A stretch of DNA of 64,000 nt from Dyadobacter sp. Leaf189 (GTDB taxonomy: Bacteria; Bacteroidota; Bacteroidia; Cytophagales; Spirosomataceae). The stretch is from positions 62,330-126,329 of the forward strand of contig NZ_LMPS01000008.1 of assembly GCF_001424405.1 (NCBI RefSeq). The letters run 5' to 3'. Below are positions 16,826 to 25,451 of this stretch, one piece after another. The translations under genes were made by a program, and so were the position numbers. Each line of letters opens with the position of its first letter. Position 1 is the first letter of the stretch. Below the pieces are notes generated by a model, which ran no database searches, was not told where the DNA came from, and saw only the letters and a list, made by a program, of their open reading frames with translations.

Positions 16826-18445
16826 TTACCAGAAATGTGCGTACAAGAAAGTAATCATTCCGATCACGATCACCGCGCCGATGATAAAGCTGCGGTGCGG
16901 GATGAACATCGACGAATCGATTTCCAGCCCTTTCTTCTCATTTGGTAATACCAATCCCAGGATTACCATCACTACCACACAGATTATGAACACGATTCCC
17001 ATACGGTCCAGGAATGGAACCTGCGTCCAGTCGGCAAACGGGAAATAGTTGTTGTGCATCGCAAGCGCAATCAGGAACCCGCCTACGATTGCGAACAATG
17101 CGCCGGCCGAATTGGTACGCTTCCAGAAGAAGCCCATGATAAATGATGCAAAAATACCCGGCGAAAGCAGCCCCGTCATTTCCTGAATAAACTGAAAACC
17201 GCCTTTCTTATCGATGCCCATGTAAGGAGAAACAACAATCGCCAGCAGCATTGCTACTACCACGACGATCCGTCCAATGCGAACCAGGGTTTTCTCCGAG
17301 GCATTTTTACCAATGTAATTTTTGAAAATATCGAGTGTGAAAATCGTCGAGATACTGTTTGCTTTTCCAGCCAGGGAGGCTACTACGGCAGCCGTAAGTG
17401 CTGCAAATGAAAGTCCTTTCAAGCCGGCAGGCAACAAGTTCAATAGTACAGGATAGGCTTTATCTGCATTGATCACACCGTCGTCACCCAACATTTCGGC
17501 CTGAAACATTCCCCTGCTATAAAGTGAATATGCTGCGATACCAGGCAGAACAACGATAACAGGCATTAACAATTTCAAAAATGCGGCGAACAGGATACCA
17601 TTCCGAGCTGTTTTCAAGTCAGCTCCCAATGCACGCTGTGTAATGTACTGGTTACAGCCCCAGTAGTTCAGGTTCACGATCCACATACCGCCCAGCAGTA
17701 CAGTCAGGCCGGGTAGCTGCATGTAAAAAGGACTGCTTTTTGGAAAGATCATGTGGAAATGGTCGTCATGATTTTCACGCATTAATTTAAAACCAGCTGC
17801 AATTCCTTCCATTCCTTCATTGCTCGAAACCAGGTTGACAGCCAGATAAGTAGTAGCTAAACCGCCAATTACCAGGAAGAAAACCTGGATAACATCTGTA
17901 AAACCAATCACCTTCATACCGCCGATTGTGATAATGATGGCGAAAACAGCGAGTGCGATCATACAGAATTGAAAATCCAGACCCGAAATACCCGAAACTG
18001 CCAGCGCACCGAGGTACAGAATGGAAGTAAGGTTAACCAGAATATACAATGCCAGCCAGAAAACAGCCATGATCAAACTCACGGTAGGATTGTACCGCTC
18101 GTTGAGAAACTGCGGCATCGTGTAGATCTTGTTTTTCAGATAAATGGGCATAAAAAAAACAGCGACTATAATCAAAGTTGCTGCTGCCATCCATTCGTAG
18201 GTAGAAATCCCGAGCCCCATTGAAAACCCGTTTCCGGACATTCCGATAAATTGTTCGGCTGAAATGTTCGACGCAATCAGCGACGCACCGATTGCCCACC
18301 AGGTAAGTGACCCTTCGGCCAGAAAGAAATCCTTGGTGGACTCTGTTTTTGACCTTTTCCGCTGATAAATCCAATAACCGTAACCGGAGACAACTATGAA
18401 ATAAAAGAAGAAAACGATGTAATCTAGGGTCTGTAATTCCTGCAT
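16826..18445 (-). CDS. Sodium/solute symporter of the SSS family, SGLT-like
   Basis: A 539-residue protein with about 13-14 membrane helices. The SGLT-like group is suggested by STKDFFLAEGSLTWWAIGASLIASNISAEQFIGMSG cut here to its parts, FFLAEGSLTWW and ASNISAEQFIGMSG, and by YTMPQFLNERYNPTVS, WIVNLNYWGCNQY and the AALTAAVVASLAGKANSIST helix. It would import a sugar or related solute with Na+ through the inner membrane. Substrate cannot be read from sequence. It stands alone, between a strong terminator and its own promoter-like site. Confidence 0.9.
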   Translation of the reverse strand: MQELQTLDYIVFFFYFIVVSGYGYWIYQRKRSKTESTKDFFLAEGSLTWWAIGASLIASNISAEQFIGMSGNGFSMGLGISTYEWMAAATLIIVAVFFMPIYLKNKIYTMPQFLNERYNPTVSLIMAVFWLALYILVNLTSILYLGALAVSGISGLDFQFCMIALAVFAIIITIGGMKVIGFTDVIQVFFLVIGGLATTYLAVNLVSSNEGMEGIAAGFKLMRENHDDHFHMIFPKSSPFYMQLPGLTVLLGGMWIVNLNYWGCNQYITQRALGADLKTARNGILFAAFLKLLMPVIVVLPGIAAYSLYSRGMFQAEMLGDDGVINADKAYPVLLNLLPAGLKGLSFAALTAAVVASLAGKANSISTIFTLDIFKNYIGKNASEKTLVRIGRIVVVVAMLLAIVVSPYMGIDKKGGFQFIQEMTGLLSPGIFASFIMGFFWKRTNSAGALFAIVGGFLIALAMHNNYFPFADWTQVPFLDRMGIVFIICVVVMVILGLVLPNEKKGLEIDSSMFIPHRSFIIGAVIVIGMITFLYAHFW

Positions 18446-18491
18446 TGCAAAGTGTAAAAAAGATGAATGATGAGGTTTGTCAGTTTAAAAC

Positions 18492-18524
18492 GAAAGGTAC
18501 ATTATTTTCGGAAAATAGTACAAA
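18492..18524 (-). promoter_or_regulatory. Promoter-like site for the symporter gene
   Basis: On the minus strand, TTTG (complement of 18521-18524) is followed after 21 bases by TACCTTTC (complement of 18492-18499), seven of eight matches to TAnnTTTG. The -7 part lies 46 bases before the symporter ATG. Spacing is typical for the major Bacteroidota sigma factor. Confidence 0.5.
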
Positions 18525-18604
18525 ACCAAAGTTATGTAAGATCGCCGTTAAGCTTGTAGAAATTGTGCCTGTAAATATAGATACAAGCGTATCTTAACAA
18601 AGCT

Positions 18605-19474
18605 TTACTCTGATATTTTCTCCGAATCTGAATATCTCAGCGGATTGGAGGGTAACTTCCTATAATATTCTTTCAGCCGCGCCTGCTCCGCGCCCGCATA
18701 AGCCTCCTCAAAAGACTGTCCGGCATTCAGGTTCTGAACAAAGCGTTGCAAACCTTTGCTGCCGCTCAGGGCAAGCCAGTAGGATACTTCCATTCCGGCA
18801 GACATATAGGCAAGCATCACGTGCTTTTGTCCGCCATTGAAAAAGTCTTTAATAGTCGCAACCTGGTCCAGTTCCAGGATCTGCTGTCCGCCGCCGGTGT
18901 AGTACATCCACTCGTCCATATATTCCAGATAGCGGCCGGCGGGATCGGGGTTGTTGACGAACCTTCTGTCGAGCATCAAGGCCAGTCCCTCGTTAAACCA
19001 TTGCGGGATTTCCGAGGTAACTTTCCACCAGCCGATTCTTTTCAGCAGTTCAATGTGCCCCATTTCGTGTGCGATCACATCCAGATTTGCGCCTTGTTCG
19101 TTAAGAACCACGTAGCTGTTGCCCCAGGGAGTGCCTACGCTGCATCCTGCGCCTTCTGTGCTGCTGCAGTAACGCTGGTATTGCTGCGGGTTGCTGCAGA
19201 TAATGATTTTGGGGGAAGATTTTTTGCCGGTGTAAAACGAATCAATCCGCATTTCTGCCAGACTAACTATCCGTTTAAGCTTTTTGTAAGATGCAGGTTT
19301 GATTTCGGGGCTGAAATAAACTGATCCGCTTTCCCGGAAACCTGAAAAGGCGATCAGTTCACAATGAAAAACCTGGGGATAAAGAAAGAAAAGACTTGCC
19401 GGAATGATAAATACCAGCGCGGCTATCACTTTAATAATTCGTAATGCGCGCGCTGGTACCGGGTTATCTTTCAA
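18605..19474 (-). CDS. Membrane-anchored gluzincin metallopeptidase (peptidase MA-like)
   Basis: A 289-residue protein with one N-terminal membrane segment (about residues 13-34) and a periplasmic domain. The zinc site is His136-Glu137-x2-His140 (AHEMGHIELL), with the third ligand Glu162 in WFNEGLALML 22 residues later, the gluzincin spacing of M1-like/peptidase MA proteins. Its substrate is unknown. The frame has no ATG before about residue 73, and an in-frame stop lies four codons upstream, so translation most likely begins at TTG 19474 (MKDNPVPARALRII). It is transcribed alone or with purH upstream; the 59-base gap between them holds a CACGAAT repeat. Confidence 0.8.
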   Translation of the reverse strand: MKDNPVPARALRIIKVIAALVFIIPASLFFLYPQVFHCELIAFSGFRESGSVYFSPEIKPASYKKLKRIVSLAEMRIDSFYTGKKSSPKIIICSNPQQYQRYCSSTEGAGCSVGTPWGNSYVVLNEQGANLDVIAHEMGHIELLKRIGWWKVTSEIPQWFNEGLALMLDRRFVNNPDPAGRYLEYMDEWMYYTGGGQQILELDQVATIKDFFNGGQKHVMLAYMSAGMEVSYWLALSGSKGLQRFVQNLNAGQSFEEAYAGAEQARLKEYYRKLPSNPLRYSDSEKISE

Positions 19475-19495
19475 AGAAATGCTTTAAATAATTGC

Positions 19496-19520
19496 CACGA
19501 ATCCGCGAATGGACACGAAT
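19496..19520. repeat. CACGAAT-type dispersed repeat fragment
   Basis: CACGAAT (19496-19502), CCGCGAAT (19503-19510) and GGACACGAAT (19511-19520) form an imperfect repeat of a heptamer core. Similar 'cacgaat' strings are familiar between genes in several bacterial groups; I recall this and cannot verify it here. It sits in the gap between purH and the peptidase gene. Confidence 0.45.
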
Positions 19521-19533
19521 CTGCAGCAAGCAA

Positions 19534-21069
19534 TTAATGTTTAAAGTGGCGCACGCCGGTGGTTACCATTGCTACACCGTTGGCGTTGCAATAATCAACC
19601 GAATCTTTGTCGCGAATGGAGCCTCCTGGCTGTACTACTGCAGTAATACCCGCTTTATGCGCGATCTCAACGCAGTCAGCAAATGGGAAGAATGCGTCCG
19701 ACGCCATTACTGCGCCGTTCAGGTCAAATCCGAATGCATTCGCTTTCTCGATCGCCTGACGCAATGCATCCACGCGTGAAGTCTGGCCTGTGCCGCTGGC
19801 CAGCAACTGGTTTTCTTTTGCCAGAACAATCGTATTGGACTTGGTATGCTTGCACACTTTCAGCGCAAACTCCATCGCAGTAAGTTCCTGCTCAGTCGGC
19901 GCCTTTTCGGTAACAGTAGTGTATTGAGAAGCTACTTCGGTGGAAAGGTCCTTATCCTGCACTAAAACGCCATTCAGGATTGTTTTAAACATGATCTGAG
20001 GCAGCTCCACGGGATTTCTCTTCAACAAAATCCTGTTTTTCTTAGACTTCAAAAGTTGCAGCGCATCTTCGTCGTATTCCGGCGCGATCAGGATTTCCAT
20101 GAAAAGCTTGTTCAGCTCTTCTGCAGTAGCCAGATCCACTTTTGCATTCGTAATAACAACACCGCCAAATGCAGACACAGGGTCGCAGGCCAGCGCATTG
20201 TCATAAGCTTGCTTTGCAGTAGGTGCAGTAGCAATTCCGCATGCATTGGTATGTTTGATAATCGCGAAAGTCGGAGCTGCTCCTTCGAATTCGTCGATCA
20301 GGTTCACACAGGCATCTACGTCAACCAGGTTGTTATAAGAAAGCTCTTTTCCGTGCAGCTTATCGAAAATACCTTCGAGGTCGCCGTAATATGTTGCATT
20401 CTGGTGCGGGTTTTCACCGTAACGCAAGGTTTGTGAAGACAGGCTCGTAAAGTCGAAAAGGTCTTTGTCTGTTTTTTCTTTTCCCGCAGTAAAGAACCGG
20501 TTGATCGCTCCATCATAATGGGATGAAACACCAAAAGCCTGACCTGCGTAATAGCGACGGTCTTCCAGATCGGCAGTACCTGCTTTGGCAGTCAAAAGCT
20601 CTACTACTTCTGCATACTGCGAGCGGGAAGACACGATTAATGTATCCTTGAAGTTTTTCGCGGTTGCCCTGATCAGGGATATACCGCCAATGTCTATTTT
20701 CTCAATGATATCCTCTTCTCCCGCACCGGAAGCAACTGTTTCTTCAAACGGATACAAATCTACCACCACCATATCAATGGCAGGAATGTTGTACTGAGCC
20801 GCCTGAGCTACATCGCCTTCGTCGTCGCGACGATACAAAATACCGCCCATAATCGCTGGGTGCAAAGTTTTTACACGACCGCCGAAAATGGAAGGATAAC
20901 CTGTAAGTTCTTCCGCGGCTGTCACGGGAATGTTCAGGTTTTCAATGAAAGTCTGCGTGCCTCCGGTTGAGTACAATTTTACACCATTGCTGTGCAAGAG
21001 GCGAACCAAAGGTTCAAGTCCGTCCTTATAATACACAGAAATAAGTGCGGATTGGATTTTTTTAGACAT
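19534..21069 (-). CDS. purH: Bifunctional AICAR transformylase/IMP cyclohydrolase PurH
   Basis: A 511-residue enzyme catalysing the last two steps of de novo IMP synthesis. The N-terminal MGS-like cyclohydrolase domain (residues 1-about 190) shows SALISVYYKDG, YSTGGTQTFIE and GRVKTLHPAIMGGIL. The transformylase domain follows with LRYGENPHQNA, FAIIKHTNACGIA and VCKHTKSNTIVLAK, and ends in PGGSIRDKDSVDYCNANG and MVTTGVRHFKH. It acts in the cytosol. A perfect -7 element precedes it by 44 bases. It is the only purine gene here. Confidence 0.97.
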   Translation of the reverse strand: MSKKIQSALISVYYKDGLEPLVRLLHSNGVKLYSTGGTQTFIENLNIPVTAAEELTGYPSIFGGRVKTLHPAIMGGILYRRDDEGDVAQAAQYNIPAIDMVVVDLYPFEETVASGAGEEDIIEKIDIGGISLIRATAKNFKDTLIVSSRSQYAEVVELLTAKAGTADLEDRRYYAGQAFGVSSHYDGAINRFFTAGKEKTDKDLFDFTSLSSQTLRYGENPHQNATYYGDLEGIFDKLHGKELSYNNLVDVDACVNLIDEFEGAAPTFAIIKHTNACGIATAPTAKQAYDNALACDPVSAFGGVVITNAKVDLATAEELNKLFMEILIAPEYDEDALQLLKSKKNRILLKRNPVELPQIMFKTILNGVLVQDKDLSTEVASQYTTVTEKAPTEQELTAMEFALKVCKHTKSNTIVLAKENQLLASGTGQTSRVDALRQAIEKANAFGFDLNGAVMASDAFFPFADCVEIAHKAGITAVVQPGGSIRDKDSVDYCNANGVAMVTTGVRHFKH

Positions 21070-21112
21070 TGTAAAATGTTAACTGTAAGATGCTCTGACT
21101 GAAAATAAACCG

Positions 21113-21120
21113 CAAAGATA
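21113..21120 (-). promoter_or_regulatory. -7 promoter element for purH
   Basis: The complement reads TATCTTTG followed by CGG, a perfect TAnnTTTG match, 44 bases before the purH ATG. I see no convincing -33 TTTG. Confidence 0.5.
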
Positions 21121-21207
21121 GCCTAAAAATGTGCGAAGTTTGAAGTGAAAGGAATGAAAATCGAGGCAGGGATTTAACTTATTATCGCATTTAAAAAATC
21201 AGAAAAT

Positions 21208-21996
21208 ATGAACCTGGACCTGAACGGAAAAACAGCGATCGTCTGCGGCGCTACCCAAGGAATCGGACTCGCCTCGGCGGTTGAACTGGCACTACTAGGC
21301 GCAAATGTGACGCTGGTAGCCAGAAATGAAGAAAAACTGCGCAGTGCCGTTGACACCCTTGACACCTCTGCCGGACAGCTTCACCGCTACGTAGTTGCCG
21401 ATTTTAGTGACACTGAAAACGTAAAAGAAGCTATTGAAAATTACCTGCGTCTCTGTCCTGAAGTTCATATTCTGGTCAATAATACAGGCGGACCTTCCGG
21501 CGGGCCGATCGTTGAAGCGGAGAGCGATCAGTTTCTCAAAACGTTTCAAATGCATTTGATCAACAATCAGTTTTTGGTGCAATCGGTTTTGCCTTCCATG
21601 AAAAAAGAGGGGTTTGGCCGCATTGTCAATATTATAAGTACTTCTGTTAAGCAGCCTATTGCCGGTCTGGGTGTTTCCAATACCATCCGCGGAGCTGTGG
21701 CGAGCTGGGCCAAAACATTGTCGCTGGAAATTGCGCAGTTTGGTATTACGGTCAACAATGTACTTCCTGGGTATACTGAAACAGCCCGCCTGTATTCCGT
21801 CCTGGAAATGCGCGCGGAATCTCAGAATAAGACCGCCAAAGAAGTGGGGCGCGAACTCGCAGCGAGTATCCCGATCCGGCGTTTTACAAAACCTGAGGAA
21901 ACCGCCGCCGCCGTCGCATTCCTTTGCAGCCCCGCTGCCGCCAGCATTAATGGAGTCAATTTGCCGGTTGATGGAGGCAGGACAGAGAGTTTGTAA
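21208..21996 (+). CDS. Short-chain dehydrogenase-fold protein with atypical active site
   Basis: A 262-residue SDR protein. The nucleotide-binding motif is GATQGIG (residues 14-20) and the structural motif is NNTGG in place of NNAGG. The usual catalytic Tyr-x3-Lys is absent: the aligned segment reads SNTIRGAVASWAKTL, so Tyr becomes Ser and Lys becomes Arg, although the earlier Ser is kept (NIISTSV). The C-terminal PVDGGRTESL is normal. This matches a recognised subgroup of FabG-like SDR proteins with NNTGGP and SN-x2-R motifs, whose reaction is unclear. It should not be called a 3-oxoacyl-ACP reductase on similarity alone. It is convergent with the next gene with only 12 bases between. Confidence 0.85.
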   Translation: MNLDLNGKTAIVCGATQGIGLASAVELALLGANVTLVARNEEKLRSAVDTLDTSAGQLHRYVVADFSDTENVKEAIENYLRLCPEVHILVNNTGGPSGGPIVEAESDQFLKTFQMHLINNQFLVQSVLPSMKKEGFGRIVNIISTSVKQPIAGLGVSNTIRGAVASWAKTLSLEIAQFGITVNNVLPGYTETARLYSVLEMRAESQNKTAKEVGRELAASIPIRRFTKPEETAAAVAFLCSPAAASINGVNLPVDGGRTESL

Positions 21997-22008
21997 CACG
22001 CCCAACAA

Positions 22009-24399
22009 TCAAAAAAAGTACTTCCAGTTAATAGAAGGAATGATCGTGCCGAAAACTGAGAGGCGGTAACTTACGAGCCGGGAGCCTGTTTGTTTGAAGT
22101 AGATCGAATACGGATTCCTTCTTGCATATACATTGTAGATCGAGAAAGACCAGAGCGAATAGCGGCGCTGATCGGTACTGGTGCGGGTGTCTTTGGTAAA
22201 AGAAATATCCGCACGGTGGTAATCCGGCACCCGGTCCAGGTTTCTTGCGGAGTAATCCTGTACGACCACATCATTGAGCCTGTAAGTACCGTCAGGGAAG
22301 GTGATCGGCCGACCAGTCATGTAAACGAAATTGGTACCGAAAGTCCAGTTCTTCTTCCATTTCCACTGCGTTGATATAGTGACACTGTGAGGGCGGTCTA
22401 CCGTAGCCGGGTACCAGTCGCCCTTGTTGATCTGCTCCGACGGGAATGCAGACTGCACGCGCGCAAAAGTGCGGCTATAAGTATAAGAAAGCAGTCCGGT
22501 AATCACCCCCTTTGATTTTTGCACACTTACTTCCACGCCGTAAGCTTTTCCTTCTGCCGGTACCAGGTCGGTTTCCAATGCCGGGTTCAACAGTAAAGTA
22601 GCGCCGTTTTTGTACTCGACTAGGTTGTTTAAATGTTTTTGGTAAACCTCAATGGACGTTTCAAATGCATTTTCATTGAAATTCCTGAAATAGCCCAACG
22701 CAATCTGCGTGGCAGTTTGCGGCGGGACGAAATCATCAGCCATTTTCCAGAAATCTACGGGAGAAATGGCGGTTGTATTGGAGATCAGATGCAGGTACTG
22801 CCGCGTTTTGGTATAGCTCATTTTCAGCGAACTGGTACCGCCGGTATTAATCCTCACAGATAACCTCGGCTCAAACCCACCAAAGCCTATAATCTTTTTC
22901 CCATTTCCGAAAACCAGCGTGTCACGAACCGATTCCGGCGTGCGCGGAATGCCGTTTTCGTATTGATACACAGTTCCCGCGCCTACATTCCTGAATGCAA
23001 CATACCGCAAGCCCGCATTCACAGACAACCAGGGAACCGGGTTCCATTCATCTGAAACAAAGAATGCACTTTCCAAAGCTTGCTCCTTCTCAATGTCAAT
23101 GTTAGTGATGTTGGAGTTTTTTTCGGGCGACAGGTTACCGGGGGAAAGCTGGTATTGTGTAAAATCAAAGCCGGCTTCAAACTTATGGTGCGGCTGAGGT
23201 GCCCAAAGCAAGTGCAAATGCGCATTATGCTGCCTGATACCCGACTGAAACTGATATTCTATCGTAGGTGAAATTCCGTTCAGGTTGAATGTATAGTGAC
23301 TGAGATTTGCGCCCAACTGAATGGATAATGCTTTGTTGATCTGCCTGTTCCAGTTCAATGTAGCCGTGGTTGACTGCCAGCCGTAAAGTGTGTCTTCCGG
23401 GAATTTGAATGCATCCTGGCTATAATAACCAGAAGCCGAGATCACACTGTTTTCAGATATTTCGTAGGATAGCTTTCCATTGAGGTCAAAAAAGAATGCT
23501 TTGTTCTGGTTTGTTGGAGCGGGGAAACGTTTGATCAGCAAATTGGGATAAGCCACTCTGCCTCCCGCCAGAAAAGTAAGCCGCTTATTCCTCGTCAGCG
23601 GCCCGTCGGCCATGATACTCGCGGTCATTAAACCTACCCCGGCAGATACATTTACGCGCTCCTTGTTGCCAGTGCGGGTATTAATTGTTAATAAAGAGGA
23701 AAGGCGGCCGCCGTAACCTGCAGGAATATCTCCTTTGTACAATGTTACATCGCGGATCGCATCGGCATTTACATTACTCAGAAACCCAAGCAAATGGGAA
23801 GTATTGAATAAGGGAGCTCCGTCGAGTAGTACGAGATTCTGGTCTGTGCGGCCGCCGCGCACATTAAACCCTGCCGTACCCTCCCCTACTGTATTCACGC
23901 CCGGCTGTAAAGTAAGCGCTTTGATGATATCTACCTCCCCAAACACGACGGGGATGTTTTTCAGGTTCTTGATATCCAGTCTGGCAACACTCATTTGGCT
24001 GGACCTCACATTTTCATCGGGCGCTTTCTCCTTTACGACCAGCTCCATTAGGTCCCGCGTTTCAGGTGCGAGCTTTATATCAATTCCCGAAAGTACCTCC
24101 TGGTAATTGATCGTGACGCTTTTTGAAAAATACCCCACCGAAGAAAATGTTACCAGCTGCGAACCCGCTTTCAGGCGAATGCTGAATTTCCCCAAACTAT
24201 CCGTGATCGAAGCCGCTTTTGAAACCCGCGACACTACCGACGCATTCACCACCGCTTTCCCGGAAACCGCATCCTGCACGCTTCCTCTGAGCGTCCAGTC
24301 TGCCTGCGAATGGGCCAGTTCGGGTACCAGGAACCATACCGCTGCAATAAGCAGCAGTCGCAGGTTATTTCGGATCAAAAGCTTGCTGCGCGTTTTCAT
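22009..24399 (-). CDS. TonB-dependent receptor with carboxypeptidase-like N-terminal domain
   Basis: About 796 residues, starting at ATG 24399 (MKTRSKLLIRNNL), which shares its A with the upstream stop (TAATG); a TTG two codons earlier is less likely. A signal peptide ends near LAHSQA. A CarboxypepD_reg-like domain (about 35-115) precedes the plug (VFGEVDIIKALTLQPGV, GTAGFNVRGGRTDQNLVLLDG) and a 22-strand barrel ending in an aromatic residue (SINWKYFF). It would import a ligand through the outer membrane using TonB energy. DUF4249 genes usually pair with receptors of this kind, and here one is directly upstream, so the two likely form a receptor and lipoprotein complex. It is the last gene of the seven-gene locus. 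Confidence 0.9.
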   Translation of the reverse strand: MKTRSKLLIRNNLRLLLIAAVWFLVPELAHSQADWTLRGSVQDAVSGKAVVNASVVSRVSKAASITDSLGKFSIRLKAGSQLVTFSSVGYFSKSVTINYQEVLSGIDIKLAPETRDLMELVVKEKAPDENVRSSQMSVARLDIKNLKNIPVVFGEVDIIKALTLQPGVNTVGEGTAGFNVRGGRTDQNLVLLDGAPLFNTSHLLGFLSNVNADAIRDVTLYKGDIPAGYGGRLSSLLTINTRTGNKERVNVSAGVGLMTASIMADGPLTRNKRLTFLAGGRVAYPNLLIKRFPAPTNQNKAFFFDLNGKLSYEISENSVISASGYYSQDAFKFPEDTLYGWQSTTATLNWNRQINKALSIQLGANLSHYTFNLNGISPTIEYQFQSGIRQHNAHLHLLWAPQPHHKFEAGFDFTQYQLSPGNLSPEKNSNITNIDIEKEQALESAFFVSDEWNPVPWLSVNAGLRYVAFRNVGAGTVYQYENGIPRTPESVRDTLVFGNGKKIIGFGGFEPRLSVRINTGGTSSLKMSYTKTRQYLHLISNTTAISPVDFWKMADDFVPPQTATQIALGYFRNFNENAFETSIEVYQKHLNNLVEYKNGATLLLNPALETDLVPAEGKAYGVEVSVQKSKGVITGLLSYTYSRTFARVQSAFPSEQINKGDWYPATVDRPHSVTISTQWKWKKNWTFGTNFVYMTGRPITFPDGTYRLNDVVVQDYSARNLDRVPDYHRADISFTKDTRTSTDQRRYSLWSFSIYNVYARRNPYSIYFKQTGSRLVSYRLSVFGTIIPSINWKYFF

Positions 24400-25451
24400 T
24401 ACCAATTTGCGGGAGGATTAAGTTGCCCCTGACTATAAATGAGCTGACAGTTGCCGTCTTTGACAAAAACATCTCCGTACTTGATTTCCAGGCGGGCCGC
24501 ATTCAATGTATCCCCCGGAATGGTAAGTCTTCGCTTGCTAACCGCCGAAGAGCCGAAATAACCCAGTGCAAGCACATTCGGATCATCTTCGCGGTGCACG
24601 TTTCCTTCGATTGAAGCCGGCAGCGGGTCAAACAGCGACCCATTTCGCTTGCGCTGCTCTTCGAATTTCACCCAAAACTGGTAAGCCGGTTTGGTGAGGG
24701 AATATTGGCGCACTTCCAGGTAATGCCTGCCTACGTAATACACCGGAGACGTCATAATGTGGCGCCGGCTGATGCTGTTTCCATTCACCAGAACATCCGA
24801 AAGCACATCGCTTCTCGACCCATAAACAGGTACCCAACACCATTTGCAGCAAAAGCCCATTCCGATCGGCTCGCCGGTAGACAGGCGGGGCACGTAACCA
24901 TAGCCTGACCAGCGGTAATAGTTACCCTGCGTAGCAGGATCTTTGGTATCCAGTAAAATTTCGTAGTGATCTGGCTCGTCGATCTTTGCATCGTCACGCT
25001 GCCGGTACTCTGCATAAATGCGGTCAATTTCGGCGACGGGACTAAGCAGCTCAGGTTCTGAAATGTAGGTTGCGCCACCAGGTAATGTGATTTTCAACTG
25101 GTAGCTTTTGCCCGTTTTACCTGTAAATGTGGAGTCGTACATCCAGTAATAAGCAGGAGTAAGTGCATCCTGAACCAGCTTCACGGTGCGCCCTCCGATT
25201 TCGGTAATGCTCACGTCCGCGCCATTAACGGGAATCTCAGCCTGACCATAAATCAGCGAGTTATACTCGCCCGTGAATGTAAGCTTGACGGTATAAGGCG
25301 GTTTTTCATTCGTGACCAAACCCTCCACTACCAGCCGCGACTCGACCGAACGTGATGGAAGCTGCACTTCATCCACACAGCCTAGGAAGAATAGAAATAA
25401 GCAGAAAGGAAGTACCGTCCTGGCGGACCGGAATATAGCTGACATTTTCAT
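24399..25451 (-). CDS. DUF4249 surface lipoprotein
   Basis: About 350 residues. I place the start at ATG 25451 (MKMSAIFRSARTVLP), which shares its A with the upstream TGA (TGATG); the frame extends 30 bases further. A lipoprotein signal is clear, with lipobox LFFLGC. DUF4249 marks include SRLVVEGLVTNEKPPYTVKLT, the jelly-roll-like strands through YQLKITLPGGATYISEPE, and a Cys-rich FCCKWCW segment. In Bacteroidota these lipoproteins accompany TonB receptors much as SusD accompanies SusC. Function beyond that is unknown. Confidence 0.88.
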   Translation of the reverse strand: MKMSAIFRSARTVLPFCLFLFFLGCVDEVQLPSRSVESRLVVEGLVTNEKPPYTVKLTFTGEYNSLIYGQAEIPVNGADVSITEIGGRTVKLVQDALTPAYYWMYDSTFTGKTGKSYQLKITLPGGATYISEPELLSPVAEIDRIYAEYRQRDDAKIDEPDHYEILLDTKDPATQGNYYRWSGYGYVPRLSTGEPIGMGFCCKWCWVPVYGSRSDVLSDVLVNGNSISRRHIMTSPVYYVGRHYLEVRQYSLTKPAYQFWVKFEEQRKRNGSLFDPLPASIEGNVHREDDPNVLALGYFGSSAVSKRRLTIPGDTLNAARLEIKYGDVFVKDGNCQLIYSQGQLNPPANW

